From assembly GCF_027924525.1 (NCBI RefSeq), contig NZ_AP027040.1, positions 124,001 to 188,000 on the forward strand: a stretch of 64,000 nt of DNA, given 5' to 3'. Below are positions 54,798 through 63,501 of the stretch, piece after piece; the stretch's first letter is position 1; every line of letters begins with the position of its first letter. The DNA is from Aurantimicrobium sp. INA4. Its GTDB lineage: Bacteria; Actinomycetota; Actinomycetes; Actinomycetales; Microbacteriaceae. The position numbers and the translations under genes are program-made. The notes beneath the pieces were generated by a model. It made no database searches. It had not been told where the DNA came from and worked only from the letters and a program-made list of their open reading frames with translations.

Positions 54798-55166
54798 GTG
54801 CTTCAGCAAGAATCACGCGTCAAGGTTGCCGACAACACCGGCGCCAAGGAGCTGCTCACGATTCGTGTTCTCGGTGGTTCCGGTCGTCGTTACGCCGGTC
54901 TCGGTGACGTTATCGTGGCAACCGTCAAGGACGCTATCCCCGGCGGAAACGTGAAGAAGGGTGACGTCGTTAAGGCTGTCGTCGTTCGTACCGTCAAGTC
55001 GACCCGTCGTCCCGACGGTTCCTACATCAAGTTCGATGAGAACGCAGCTGTCATCCTCAAGTCGGATGGCGAGCCTCGCGGTACTCGTATCTTCGGTCCT
55101 GTCGGTCGCGAACTGCGCGACAAGAAGTTCATGAAGATTGTTTCATTGGCTCCGGAGGTTATCTAG
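54798..55166 (+). CDS. rplN: 50S ribosomal protein L14
   Basis: First gene of the spc part, 122 residues, GTG start after AAAGGAG. The start [19 protein letters not shown] and [20 protein letters not shown] are diagnostic. L14 forms an inter-subunit bridge and binds RsfS. Two bases from rplX. Confidence 0.98.
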   Translation: MLQQESRVKVADNTGAKELLTIRVLGGSGRRYAGLGDVIVATVKDAIPGGNVKKGDVVKAVVVRTVKSTRRPDGSYIKFDENAAVILKSDGEPRGTRIFGPVGRELRDKKFMKIVSLAPEVI

Positions 55167-55168
55167 TC

Positions 55169-55528
55169 ATGGCAAACATCAAGAAGGGTGACCTCGTACA
55201 GGTCATCACTGGTCGTAGCCAGGCTCGCGGCGGAGACCGTGGCAAGCAGGGCAAGGTAATTGAGGTTCTCACCGATCGCAACCGCGTCATCGTTGAGGGC
55301 GTCAACTACGTAACCAAGCACACCCGCGTTGGCCAGTCTGCCCGCGGCACCAAGACCGGTGGTATCGAGACCGTTGAGGCTTCGATCCACATTTCAAACG
55401 TGGCAATTGTTGACCCCTCGACCAAGAAGCCAACTCGCGTTGGTTTCCGCACCGAGACTGTCACCAAGAACGGCGCAAGCAAGACCGTGCGAGTCCGTTA
55501 CGCCAAGAAGTCAGGTAAGGACCTGTAA
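55169..55528 (+). CDS. rplX: 50S ribosomal protein L24
   Basis: The 119-residue assembly-initiator protein has an N-terminal KOW motif ([29 protein letters not shown]) and the [15 protein letters not shown] strand. Its stop overlaps rplE by one base. Confidence 0.97.
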   Translation: MANIKKGDLVQVITGRSQARGGDRGKQGKVIEVLTDRNRVIVEGVNYVTKHTRVGQSARGTKTGGIETVEASIHISNVAIVDPSTKKPTRVGFRTETVTKNGASKTVRVRYAKKSGKDL

Positions 55529-56115
55529 TGACGAACACCGCAGTAGCTGGCAAAATCCAGCCACGTCTCAAGGCAAAGTACAAGGCAGAACTTCAGCAGG
55601 CTCTGGCCACTGAACTCGGCCTGAAGAACGTTCACGAGATCCCAACCCTCACCAAGATCGTGGTGAACATGGGTGTTGGTGAAGCAGCCAAGGATGGAAA
55701 GCTCATCGACTTCGCCGTCGCTGACCTGACCGCTATCACTGGCCAGAAGCCTTCGGTAACCAAGGCTCGCAAGTCAATCGCACAGTTCAAGTTGCGTGAA
55801 GGTCAGCCCATTGGTGCGCACGTTACCCTCCGTGGTGACCGCATGTGGGAATTCCTCGACCGCACCCTGTCGCTGGCTCTTCCTCGTATCCGTGACTTCC
55901 GTGGTCTCTCCGACCGCCAGTTCGACGGACACGGAAACTACACCTTTGGTCTCACCGAGCAGACAATGTTCCACGAGATCAACCAGGACAAGATCGACCG
56001 TCCTCGCGGTATGGACATCACTGTTGTGACGACTGCCAAGAACGACACCGAGGGACGCGCATTGCTTCGTGCACTGGGCTTCCCATTCAAGTCGGTAGAC
56101 ACCTCTACCAACTAA
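55528..56115 (+). CDS. rplE: 50S ribosomal protein L5
   Basis: The 195-residue 5S-rRNA-binding protein. [52 protein letters not shown] and [20 protein letters not shown] are all family motifs. It is followed directly by rpsH after a 60-base gap, with no rpsN between. Confidence 0.98.
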   Translation: MTNTAVAGKIQPRLKAKYKAELQQALATELGLKNVHEIPTLTKIVVNMGVGEAAKDGKLIDFAVADLTAITGQKPSVTKARKSIAQFKLREGQPIGAHVTLRGDRMWEFLDRTLSLALPRIRDFRGLSDRQFDGHGNYTFGLTEQTMFHEINQDKIDRPRGMDITVVTTAKNDTEGRALLRALGFPFKSVDTSTN

Positions 56116-56116
56116 G

Positions 56117-56159
56117 CACCACAGGTCGCCACCCGCGTAACGGATGGCGAAACCTGGTG
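56117..56159 (+). promoter_or_regulatory. Hairpin in the rplE-rpsH gap
   Basis: CAGGT (56122-56126) pairs with ACCTG (56152-56156) and CGCCA (56127-56131) with TGGCG (56145-56149), with a two-base bulge; CAC and GTG ends may extend it. It occupies the place where rpsN lies in many bacteria. The rpsH ribosome site AAAAAGGA follows. Confidence 0.45.
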
Positions 56160-56175
56160 AAAAAAGGATAAACAC

Positions 56176-56574
56176 ATGACAATGACAGATCCGGTCGCAG
56201 ATATGCTGACCAGACTGCGCAACGCTAACTCGGCACACCACGACTCCGTGTCCATGCCGAACAGCAAGCTCAAGACCGGCATTGCCGAAATCCTCAAGTC
56301 TGAGGGTTACATTGCTGGTTGGGAAGTTGCAGATGCACGCGTAGGCAAGACCCTGACACTGAACCTCAAGTACAGTGCAGATCGCCACGCTTCTATCGTC
56401 GGCATCAAGCGTGTATCGAAGCCTGGTCTTCGTGTCTACGCAAAGTCGAACGAAATCCCCAAGGTCCTCGGTGGCCTCGGTATCGCCATTCTGTCCACCT
56501 CGAGCGGTCTTCTCACTGACCGTGAAGCTGAGAAGAAGGGCGTAGGTGGGGAAGTCCTCGCCTACGTGTGGTAA
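56176..56574 (+). CDS. rpsH: 30S ribosomal protein S8
   Basis: The 132-residue protein binds the central domain of 16S rRNA and, in E. coli, represses the spc operon. [20 protein letters not shown] and the C-terminal [20 protein letters not shown] are typical. Six bases separate it from rplF. Confidence 0.98.
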   Translation: MTMTDPVADMLTRLRNANSAHHDSVSMPNSKLKTGIAEILKSEGYIAGWEVADARVGKTLTLNLKYSADRHASIVGIKRVSKPGLRVYAKSNEIPKVLGGLGIAILSTSSGLLTDREAEKKGVGGEVLAYVW

Positions 56575-56580
56575 CCGAGA

Positions 56581-57117
56581 ATGTCACGTATTGGTCGTCT
56601 TCCTATTGACATCCCTGGTGGTGTAACCGTGACCATTGATGGTCAGGACGTTACTACCAAGGGTCCTAAGGGCGAACTCAAGCTCACCATTTCTGCTCCA
56701 ATCACTGCTGTGATTGAGGAGAACCAGGTAGTTGTGAGCCGTCCCGATGACGAGCGCAACTCGCGTTCGCTGCACGGTTTGACTCGTACCCTCATCGCTA
56801 ACCAGATTGTTGGCGTAACCCAGGGCTACGAAAAGGGTCTCGAAGTAGTCGGTACCGGTTACCGCGTTGCTTCTAAGGGCGCTGGTGTTGAGTTTGCTCT
56901 TGGCTACTCACACCCCATCACCGTGGAGCCTCCTGCAGGCATCACCTTCACTGTTGAGGGCAACAACAAGCTCATCGTGAGCGGCATCGACAAGCAAGCT
57001 GTCGGTGAAGTTGCTGCCAACATTCGTAAGCTGCGCAAGCCAGAGCCATACAAGGGCAAGGGTGTGCGTTACGCCGGCGAAGTTGTTCGCCGCAAGGCTG
57101 GAAAGGCTGGTAAGTAG
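56581..57117 (+). CDS. rplF: 50S ribosomal protein L6
   Basis: The 178-residue protein begins [20 protein letters not shown] and ends [20 protein letters not shown], both family hallmarks, with two similar domains between. It lies near the GTPase-associated centre. Two bases from rplR. Confidence 0.98.
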   Translation: MSRIGRLPIDIPGGVTVTIDGQDVTTKGPKGELKLTISAPITAVIEENQVVVSRPDDERNSRSLHGLTRTLIANQIVGVTQGYEKGLEVVGTGYRVASKGAGVEFALGYSHPITVEPPAGITFTVEGNNKLIVSGIDKQAVGEVAANIRKLRKPEPYKGKGVRYAGEVVRRKAGKAGK

Positions 57118-57119
57118 CC

Positions 57120-57491
57120 ATGGCACTCGGAACCCGAGGAAAGTCCAAGTCGGCCGCACGCGACCGCCGTCACGCACGTCTTCGCAAGAAGATCGAAGGA
57201 ACTGCTGCACGTCCACGTCTGGTCGTCACCCGTTCCGCACGCCACGTATTTGTACAGCTCGTCGACGACTCACAGGGTGTCACCGTTGCTTCGGCATCGA
57301 CCCTCGAGTCCGACATGCGCACATTCGCTGGTGACAAGACCGCTAAGGCTCGCAAGGTCGGCGAACTCGTCGCTGAGCGTGCAAAGAAGGTTGGAATTGA
57401 AGCTGTTGTCTTTGACCGCGGTGGAAACAAGTACGCCGGTCGCGTTGCCGCGATCGCCGATGGAGCTCGAGAGGGTGGATTGAGCCTGTGA
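57120..57491 (+). CDS. rplR: 50S ribosomal protein L18
   Basis: The 123-residue 5S-rRNA-binding protein. [20 protein letters not shown] and [17 protein letters not shown] are typical, and [20 protein letters not shown] closes it. Its stop overlaps the GTG of rpsE by four bases. Confidence 0.97.
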   Translation: MALGTRGKSKSAARDRRHARLRKKIEGTAARPRLVVTRSARHVFVQLVDDSQGVTVASASTLESDMRTFAGDKTAKARKVGELVAERAKKVGIEAVVFDRGGNKYAGRVAAIADGAREGGLSL

Positions 57492-58162
57492 GCGAGAACA
57501 CTGTTAACGAAACTGAAGCTGCAGAAGCAGCTGTGGAGACTGCACTCGTAGACACCACCAACGAGCCTCGTGAGGCTCGCCGTGGTGGCCGTGAGCGCAA
57601 CCCCAACAAGGATCGCAACCGCGATCGCGACGCTGAGAAGAGCCAGTTCCTCGAGCGCGTCGTTACCATCAACCGTGTATCCAAGGTGGTCAAGGGTGGT
57701 CGTCGCTTTAGCTTCACCGCTCTCGTCGTCGTTGGTGACGGTAACGGTATGGTTGGCGTTGGCTACGGTAAGGCGAAGGAAGTTCCCCTCGCTATCTCCA
57801 AGGGTGTTGAAGAAGCAAAGAAGGCTTTCTTCCGCGTACCACGCACCGGTAACACCATTCCTCACCCCGTACAGGGCGAGGCTGCTGCCGGTGTTGTACT
57901 CCTTCGTCCCGCTGCTGCAGGTACCGGTGTTATCGCCGGTGGTCCAGTGCGTGCCGTACTCGAGTGCGCAGGCATCCACGACGTTCTGAGCAAGTCTCTC
58001 GGTTCGTCCAACACCATCAACATTGTTCACGCCACCGTGGAAGCACTGAAGCAGCTCGAAGAGCCTCGCGCAGTAGCAGCACGTCGTGGTCTGGACTTTG
58101 ACCAGGTTGCTCCTGCACGCCTCGTGCGCGCAGAAGCTGAGGCTGCAAAGGCAGGTGCCTAA
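57488..58162 (+). CDS. rpsE: 30S ribosomal protein S5 with N-terminal extension
   Basis: The 224-residue protein starts at GTG. The first 55 residues are a charged, low-complexity extension, followed by the S5 core [20 protein letters not shown] and [21 protein letters not shown]5 helps decoding accuracy and mRNA unwinding. It overlaps rplR by GTGA and rpmD by one base. Confidence 0.97.
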   Translation: MSENTVNETEAAEAAVETALVDTTNEPREARRGGRERNPNKDRNRDRDAEKSQFLERVVTINRVSKVVKGGRRFSFTALVVVGDGNGMVGVGYGKAKEVPLAISKGVEEAKKAFFRVPRTGNTIPHPVQGEAAAGVVLLRPAAAGTGVIAGGPVRAVLECAGIHDVLSKSLGSSNTINIVHATVEALKQLEEPRAVAARRGLDFDQVAPARLVRAEAEAAKAGA

Positions 58163-58347
58163 TGGCTGCTCGTCTAAAGGTCACACAGATCAAGTCCGTA
58201 ATTAGCGAAAAGCAGAACCAGCGCGACACTCTTCGTAGCCTGGGTCTCAAGCGCATTGGCGACATCGTCGTCAAAGAGGACAGCCCGGTAACTCGCGGAT
58301 ACGTTCGCGCCGTGGCTCACCTCGTCAAGGTCGAGGAGATTGACTAA
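58162..58347 (+). CDS. rpmD: 50S ribosomal protein L30
   Basis: The 61-residue protein has the expected [20 protein letters not shown] and [20 protein letters not shown]. Absent in some bacteria, it is present here. Overlaps rpsE and rplO by one base each. Confidence 0.97.
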   Translation: MAARLKVTQIKSVISEKQNQRDTLRSLGLKRIGDIVVKEDSPVTRGYVRAVAHLVKVEEID

Positions 58348-59051
58348 TGGCTGAAGAGAAGAAGGAAGCCGCAAAGAAGGCTCCAGCTGCGAAGGCTGCT
58401 GCTCCTAAGGCTGCCGCTGCAAAGGCACCTGCTGCCAAAGCTGCTGCACCTAAGGCTGCTGCAAAGCCAGCTGCAGAAAAGGCTCCTGCTGCAAAGGCTG
58501 CTCCTAAGGCTGCCGCTAAGCCAGCTGCTGAGAAGACCGAAGCTCAGGCTGAGGCTCCCAAGGCTGCTGCAGCAAAGAAGCCTGCTGCGAAGAAGGCTGC
58601 TGCTGAACCTCGTGAGCACGTCCTCAAGGTGCACCACCTTCGTCCCGCTGAGGGCGCGAAGAAGGCTCGCACCCGCGTAGGCCGTGGTGAAGGTTCTAAG
58701 GGTAAGACTGCAGGTCGTGGTACCAAGGGAACGAAGGCTCGTTACCAGGTCAAGATCGGCTTCGAGGGTGGACAGATGCCTCTGCACATGCGCACCCCCA
58801 AGCTCCGCGGCTTCAAGAACCCCTTCCGTGTTGAGTACCAGGTTGTGAACCTGGATGCTCTCGCTGAGCTGTACCCCAACGGCGGAGATGTCACAGTAGC
58901 TGACCTCGTAGCCAAGGGCGCAGTTCGCAAGAACGAGAAGGTCAAGGTTCTTGGTAACGGCGACATCGCTGTTAAGCTGAACATTGCAGTAGACAAGGTC
59001 TCGAGCTCAGCAGAGCAGAAGATCATGGCTGCAGGCGGTTCGATCAAGTAA
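58347..59051 (+). CDS. rplO: 50S ribosomal protein L15 with long Ala/Lys/Pro-rich N-terminal extension
   Basis: The L15 core starts about residue 89 ([20 protein letters not shown]) and contains [40 protein letters not shown] and ends [10 protein letters not shown]. The core is about 145 residues, the usual whole length. The first 88 residues are repeats of the [10 protein letters not shown] and [10 protein letters not shown] type, similar in composition to bacterial histone-H1-like tails. The reading frame is continuous with the rpmD overlap and has no internal better start with a ribosome site, so the extension appears real. It could bind rRNA or DNA; function unknown. Confidence 0.95.
   Translation: MAEEKKEAAKKAPAAKAAAPKAAAAKAPAAKAAAPKAAAKPAAEKAPAAKAAPKAAAKPAAEKTEAQAEAPKAAAAKKPAAKKAAAEPREHVLKVHHLRPAEGAKKARTRVGRGEGSKGKTAGRGTKGTKARYQVKIGFEGGQMPLHMRTPKLRGFKNPFRVEYQVVNLDALAELYPNGGDVTVADLVAKGAVRKNEKVKVLGNGDIAVKLNIAVDKVSSSAEQKIMAAGGSIK
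58370..58610 (+). repeat. Low-complexity Ala/Lys/Pro-coding repeat in rplO
   Basis: Short imperfect repeats of GCTGCT-CCTAAG-GCTGC type encode the L15 extension. Codons vary between units (GCT, GCC, GCA), suggesting the repeats are not very recent. Confidence 0.75.
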
Positions 59052-59080
59052 CCACCTGCTGGTTGCGCAAACGTAGCGTT

Positions 59081-59106
59081 ACTGGCTCCCCGCAGGGGGA
59101 GCCAGT
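59081..59106 (+). terminator. Strong hairpin between rplO and secY
   Basis: ACTGGCTCCCC (59081-59091) pairs perfectly with GGGGAGCCAGT (59096-59106), loop GCAG, 11 bp; T59080 with A59107 and a GCG/CGC pair beyond a bulge can extend it. No T-run follows. It may be an attenuator, partial terminator or mRNA-stability element. Confidence 0.5.
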
Positions 59107-59142
59107 ACGCGTTACAACCCCCAAGATTTACAGGAGTCATTT

Positions 59143-60465
59143 GTGATTAGTGCAATTGTGCGAATTTTCCGCACTCCAGACTTGCGCCGCAAGATTGGCT
59201 TCACGCTGGGAATAATCACCCTGTTCCGTTTGGGATCATTCATCCCCGGACCCTACGTTGATTTTGGCAACGTTCAAAAGTGTCTCAACGCTAACCAAAA
59301 CACTTCGGGCCTCTATGAGCTCGTCAACCTCTTCTCTGGTGGAGCTCTCCTCCAGTTGAGCATCTTTGCTCTGGGCATCATGCCCTACATCACGGCGTCG
59401 ATCATCGTGCAGTTGCTGCGCGTAGTGATTCCTCACTTTGAAACGTTGTACAAGGAAGGTCAAGCTGGCCAGTCCAAGCTGACCCAGTACACCCGTTACC
59501 TCACCATTGCACTTGGTGTTCTGCAGTCCACCACACTGATCACTGTTGCTCGCTCGGGTGCACTCTTTGGAACCAACTCCACTCCTGAGTGTTCTCAGTT
59601 GCTCACCAACGACGCGTGGTACGCCATCTTGCTCATGGTCATCACCCTCACCGCTGGTACTGGTCTGATCATGTGGATGGCTGAACTGGTCACCGAGCGC
59701 GGTATCGGTAACGGTATGTCCTTGCTGATCTTCACCTCGATTGCAGCTGGTTTCCCCCGCTCTCTCGGAAACGTTTACAGCGCACGTGGTTTGAACACCC
59801 TGTTGATTGTTCTGGCACTGATCTTGGTCGTCATCATCGCCGTTGTCTTCGTGGAGCAGTCACAGCGTCGTATTCCTGTTCAGTACGCCAAGCGTGTTGT
59901 GGGACGTCGTACCTACGGTGGTAACAACACGTACATCCCCATTAAGGTCAACATGGCTGGTGTGGTCCCCGTGATCTTCGCTTCCTCACTGTTGTACCTC
60001 CCCGCACTGATTGCACAGTTCAACCAGCCTGCAGCTGGTCAGCAGCCTGCGGCATGGGTGACCTGGATTTCTACCTATCTCACGCAGGGTGACCACCCGG
60101 TCTACATGCTGATGTTCTTCCTGCTGATTGTGGGCTTCACCTACTTCTATGTCGCCATCACCTTCAACCCTGTTGAGGTTGCCGACAACATGAAGCAATA
60201 CGGTGGCTTCATCCCCGGTATTCGTGCCGGTCGACCCACTGCCGAATACCTCGACTATGTGCTGACTCGAATCACCTTGCCTGGTTCGTTGTACTTGGGT
60301 CTCGTGGCGATTTTGCCACTTATCGTGCTCGCTCTGGCAGGCGCCAGCACCTCCTTCACTTTTGGTGGAACATCTATACTTATCGTTGTAGGTGTCGGGC
60401 TGGAGACCGTGAAGCAGATCGATTCACAGTTACAACAGCGCCACTATGAAGGGCTATTGCGATAA
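59143..60465 (+). CDS. secY: Protein translocase subunit SecY
   Basis: The 440-residue channel subunit of the Sec translocon, with ten membrane helices. The GTG start has CAGGAG upstream. The opening RIFRTPDLRRKIGFTLGIIT, the plug region, YKEGQAGQSKLTQYTRYLTI and the cytosolic loop QRRIPVQYAKRVVGRR are typical. It is separated from rplO by a hairpin and its stop overlaps adk by one base. Confidence 0.98.
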   Translation: MISAIVRIFRTPDLRRKIGFTLGIITLFRLGSFIPGPYVDFGNVQKCLNANQNTSGLYELVNLFSGGALLQLSIFALGIMPYITASIIVQLLRVVIPHFETLYKEGQAGQSKLTQYTRYLTIALGVLQSTTLITVARSGALFGTNSTPECSQLLTNDAWYAILLMVITLTAGTGLIMWMAELVTERGIGNGMSLLIFTSIAAGFPRSLGNVYSARGLNTLLIVLALILVVIIAVVFVEQSQRRIPVQYAKRVVGRRTYGGNNTYIPIKVNMAGVVPVIFASSLLYLPALIAQFNQPAAGQQPAAWVTWISTYLTQGDHPVYMLMFFLLIVGFTYFYVAITFNPVEVADNMKQYGGFIPGIRAGRPTAEYLDYVLTRITLPGSLYLGLVAILPLIVLALAGASTSFTFGGTSILIVVGVGLETVKQIDSQLQQRHYEGLLR

Positions 60466-61052
60466 TGACTGGTACTCGCCTGCTGCTGATTGGACCACCC
60501 GGAGCAGGTAAGGGTACACAGGCAGCAATCCTCGCCGAAACATACGGTATTCCCGCTATTTCTACGGGAGATATCTTCCGTGCCAACGTCAAGAACGAGA
60601 CTCCGTTGGGCCTCGAGGTGAAGGCCATCTTGGCTCGTGGAGAGTATGTTCCAGATTCGCTGACGAACTCTATCGTCGAAGATCGCCTGCACGAAGCAGA
60701 CGCTGCGAATGGTTTCCTCCTCGACGGATACCCTCGCACCATTGATCAGGTGAACGAGCTCGACCGGATGCTTTCCGCTGACGGGAAGGCTCTGGATGCT
60801 GTTGTTCTTATCACTGCGGACACCGATGTTGTGGTGGGCCGTTTGCTTAAGCGTGCTGAAATTGAAGGCCGTGCCGACGACACTGAAGACGTCATCCGTC
60901 ACCGCATGTCTGTCTATGAGGAGCAGACCGCACCATTAATCGACACCTACTCTGCTCGTGGCATTGTTGTCACCGTTGACGGTCTCGGTGCTGTTGAAGA
61001 AGTGACCGGTCGCATCGTTGATGCTCTTGCTGGTGCCGGCGTTCAGGCCTAG
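60465..61052 (+). CDS. adk: Adenylate kinase, short-LID type
   Basis: The enzyme interconverts ATP, AMP and ADP. At 195 residues it has the short LID without zinc cysteines, as in other actinobacteria. The P-loop GPPGAGKGTQ is at residues 10-19, the AMP-binding STGDIFR follows, then DGYPRTIDQV. Located in the usual secY-adk-map order; overlaps secY. Confidence 0.97.
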   Translation: MTGTRLLLIGPPGAGKGTQAAILAETYGIPAISTGDIFRANVKNETPLGLEVKAILARGEYVPDSLTNSIVEDRLHEADAANGFLLDGYPRTIDQVNELDRMLSADGKALDAVVLITADTDVVVGRLLKRAEIEGRADDTEDVIRHRMSVYEEQTAPLIDTYSARGIVVTVDGLGAVEEVTGRIVDALAGAGVQA

Positions 61053-61060
61053 AACCACAG

Positions 61061-61906
61061 ATGGGTTTCCGCACCAACATTTATAAGTCCCCAGCACAGC
61101 TGAGGCTCATGGTTGAACCCGGACTCATCACTGCTGCCGCGCTCGATGCTGCTCGTCCACTCATTCGTGCTGGAGTCTCCACACTCGAGATTGACGCTGC
61201 TGCAGAGAAAGCCATTCGTGACCGTGGCGGCGAACCCAACTTCAAGCTTGTTCCTGGATACCGTCACACCGTGTGTGCCTCGGTGAACGACGAAGTCGTT
61301 CACGGCATTCCTGGCGGACGCATCCTTGAGCCAGGAGACATCGTCTCGATCGATGCCGGTGCTCAATACCAGGAATGGAATGGCGACTCCGCCATTACCG
61401 TGGTTGTTCCGGATCCCAGCCGTCCCGAGGTTGTGGCCGAGCGTGAACAGCTCTCGAAGATCACCGAAGGTTCTCTCTGGGCAGGTATTGCTCGCTTGGC
61501 CAAGGCCAAGTACCTCAACGAGGTGGGCGACGCCATCCAGGGCTACATCGAACTGGAAGGCATGAAGGTCGGCCACCGCTATGGCATCCTGACCGATTAC
61601 ATCGGTCACGGCATTGGCCGCGACATGCACGAAGCACCACCGGTGTTCAACTACCGCGTGAAGCAAAAGGGCCCTGAAGTGAAGCCTGGTTTGGTTGTTG
61701 CTATCGAACCCATGGTGGTCACCGGCAAGATCGACACCTACGTCGCCGAAGATGACTGGACCGTCATCACCGAGGACGGTGGCATGGCCTCGCACTGGGA
61801 ACACTCGGTTGCTGTGCACAAGGATGGCATCTGGGTTCTCACTGCACATGATGGTGGGGCAGCAGGTTTGGCGCCCTTCGGTGTTGTCCCAACGCCGATT
61901 GCCTAA
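61061..61906 (+). CDS. map: Methionine aminopeptidase, type I
   Basis: Removes the initiator methionine from nascent proteins. The 281-residue protein has the five metal ligands in VSIDAGAQYQEWNGDSA (two Asp), GHGIGRDMHEAP (His), IEPMV (Glu) and the last Glu in TVITEDGGMASHWEHSVAV, plus the substrate His in YRHTVCASVNDEVVHG. Eight bases after adk. Confidence 0.96.
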   Translation: MGFRTNIYKSPAQLRLMVEPGLITAAALDAARPLIRAGVSTLEIDAAAEKAIRDRGGEPNFKLVPGYRHTVCASVNDEVVHGIPGGRILEPGDIVSIDAGAQYQEWNGDSAITVVVPDPSRPEVVAEREQLSKITEGSLWAGIARLAKAKYLNEVGDAIQGYIELEGMKVGHRYGILTDYIGHGIGRDMHEAPPVFNYRVKQKGPEVKPGLVVAIEPMVVTGKIDTYVAEDDWTVITEDGGMASHWEHSVAVHKDGIWVLTAHDGGAAGLAPFGVVPTPIA

Positions 61907-61913
61907 ATCCGAG

Positions 61914-61943
61914 TTGGCTTTCTGCCCGAATATCACATAAGCT
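61914..61943 (+). promoter_or_regulatory. Candidate infA promoter
   Basis: TTGGCT (61914-61919) and TAAGCT (61938-61943) are 18 bases apart, about 100 bases before the infA ATG. A separate promoter before infA is common in actinobacteria. Confidence 0.45.
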
Positions 61944-62040
61944 TGTACTTTGGTGTCTGTTGCCATGCCTTTGGCGTGTCGTCAGAAACCATATTGCAAC
62001 CGCAAGACCAGTAATCCCCAATTAAGCGATAAGTGAGTAT

Positions 62041-62262
62041 ATGGCGAAAAAAGACGGCGTCATTGAGATCGAAGGAACGATCACAGAAGCGTTGCCAAAT
62101 GCCATGTTCCGCGTTGAGCTAACCAACGGACACAAGGTACTTGCCCACATTTCGGGCAAGATGCGCCAGCACTACATCCGAATCCTCCCCGAGGACAAGG
62201 TCATCGTAGAGCTGAGCCCATACGACCTCACTCGTGGCCGTATCGTTTACCGCTACAAATAA
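62041..62262 (+). CDS. infA: Translation initiation factor IF-1
   Basis: The 73-residue OB-fold protein binds the ribosomal A site during initiation. [40 protein letters not shown] and [18 protein letters not shown] are canonical. It heads the infA-rpmJ-rpsM-rpsK-rpoA group. Confidence 0.98.
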   Translation: MAKKDGVIEIEGTITEALPNAMFRVELTNGHKVLAHISGKMRQHYIRILPEDKVIVELSPYDLTRGRIVYRYK

Positions 62263-62322
62263 GGATTCCTGAGAAGTAACGGCCTGCGTGCAGGTACGAA
62301 GACAGCGAAATAGGTAAGAAAA

Positions 62323-62436
62323 ATGAAGGTTAACCCCAGCGTTAAGCCCATCTGCGACAAGTGCAAGGTTATTCGCCGCCACGGAAACGTCATGGTGATC
62401 TGCGAAAACCCTCGCCACAAGCAGCGCCAGGGCTAG
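62323..62436 (+). CDS. rpmJ: 50S ribosomal protein L36
   Basis: A 37-residue gene that a size filter would miss. It begins [19 protein letters not shown] and has the zinc ligands Cys11, Cys14, Cys27 and His32, so it is the zinc-containing form. The usual ending NPRHKQRQG is present. Sixty bases after infA, with GGTAAGAAAA before the ATG. Confidence 0.97.
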   Translation: MKVNPSVKPICDKCKVIRRHGNVMVICENPRHKQRQG

Positions 62437-62602
62437 TAACACCCCCACAGATTTTCACTCGCAAGAGTGAGAGACGCGGTTTCACCGCAACAACTGAAAA
62501 AAGCACTCCCAAGAATCTCAAGAAATTGAGAGGACACCTACGGTTGGAGGCCGTGGCACCGGGAATGCTCCACACCTCCACTACACACAAGGAGATGCCA
62601 CC
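62437..62602 (+). promoter_or_regulatory. Structured 166-base leader of rpsM
   Basis: Four hairpins lie in order: TCACTC-GCAA-GAGTGA (62455-62470), GCGGT/ACCGC (62476-62488), TCTCAA-GAAA-TTGAGA (62516-62531), and a long two-part stem TGGAGG/CCTCCA with GTGG/CCAC (62545-62580). The first and third have GNRA tetraloops. The ribosome site AAGGAG (62589-62594) follows. This is much more structure than the other gaps in the cluster and suggests a regulatory leader, but no known RNA family is recognised. Confidence 0.5.
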
Positions 62603-62977
62603 ATGGCACGTCTTGCCGGAGTAGACATTCCACGCGAAAAGCGCGTGGAAGTTGCACTGACATACATCTACGGTGTTGGCCGTACGCGAGCTCTTAAGAC
62701 TCTCGCCGACACCAAAATCAGCGGAGACATCCGCGTCAAGGACCTCACCGACGACCAGCTGGTCGCTCTGCGTGACTACATCGAAGGCAACTTCCGCGTA
62801 GAGGGTGACCTCCGCCGTGAAGTTCAGGCTGACATCCGCCGCAAGGTTGAGATCGGTAGCTACGAAGGTCTTCGCCACCGTAAGGGTCTGCCGGTTCGCG
62901 GTCAGCGCACCAAGACCAACGCTCGTACCCGCAAGGGACCAAAGCGTACCGTCGCCGGCAAGAAGAAGGCTAAGTAA
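62603..62977 (+). CDS. rpsM: 30S ribosomal protein S13
   Basis: The 124-residue head protein contacts P-site tRNA and the large subunit. [29 protein letters not shown] and the C-terminal [20 protein letters not shown] are diagnostic. Forty-four bases before rpsK. Confidence 0.98.
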   Translation: MARLAGVDIPREKRVEVALTYIYGVGRTRALKTLADTKISGDIRVKDLTDDQLVALRDYIEGNFRVEGDLRREVQADIRRKVEIGSYEGLRHRKGLPVRGQRTKTNARTRKGPKRTVAGKKKAK

Positions 62978-63021
62978 TCCGCGTAGGCGGGTACTAGCCC
63001 CATAAGGTTTTAGGAGAAATC

Positions 63022-63420
63022 ATGGCAGCACCTAAGTCGGCAGTTCGCAAGCCGCGCAAAAAGGACAAGAAGAACGTAGCTGTGGGCCAGGCTCACATCA
63101 AGAGCACGTTCAACAACACCATCGTGTCAATCACTGACACCACTGGTGCCGTAATCAGCTGGGCATCGTCCGGTGGAGTTGGCTTCAAGGGTTCACGTAA
63201 GTCAACCCCGTTTGCCGCTCAGCTTGCAGCGGAGTCTGCAGCACGCCAGGCACAAGAGCACGGCATGAAGAAGGTAGACGTCTTCGTCAAGGGCCCCGGC
63301 TCTGGACGTGAAACCGCAATCCGTTCGCTTCAGGCCGCAGGCCTCGAGGTTGGATCGATCTCCGATGTGACCCCACAGGCTCACAACGGATGCCGTCCAC
63401 CTAAGCGTCGTCGCGTTTAG
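63022..63420 (+). CDS. rpsK: 30S ribosomal protein S11
   Basis: The 132-residue platform protein has [40 protein letters not shown] and [18 protein letters not shown]. It is followed directly by rpoA; rpsD, which lies between them in mycobacteria, is absent. Confidence 0.98.
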   Translation: MAAPKSAVRKPRKKDKKNVAVGQAHIKSTFNNTIVSITDTTGAVISWASSGGVGFKGSRKSTPFAAQLAAESAARQAQEHGMKKVDVFVKGPGSGRETAIRSLQAAGLEVGSISDVTPQAHNGCRPPKRRRV

Positions 63421-63461
63421 TTTTCCCCCTCTTTCATAACTCAATAATTCATCGCTCACGC

Positions 63462-63483
63462 AAGTGTCATATATCGGACACTT
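63462..63483 (+). promoter_or_regulatory. Hairpin before rpoA
   Basis: AAGTGTC (63462-63468) pairs with GACACTT (63477-63483) around ATATATCG. It lies just before GAAAGGAA, the ribosome site of rpoA, in an 81-base gap that is otherwise T-rich at its start. Confidence 0.4.
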
Positions 63484-63501
63484 AGCCGAAAGGAATACAT
63501 A

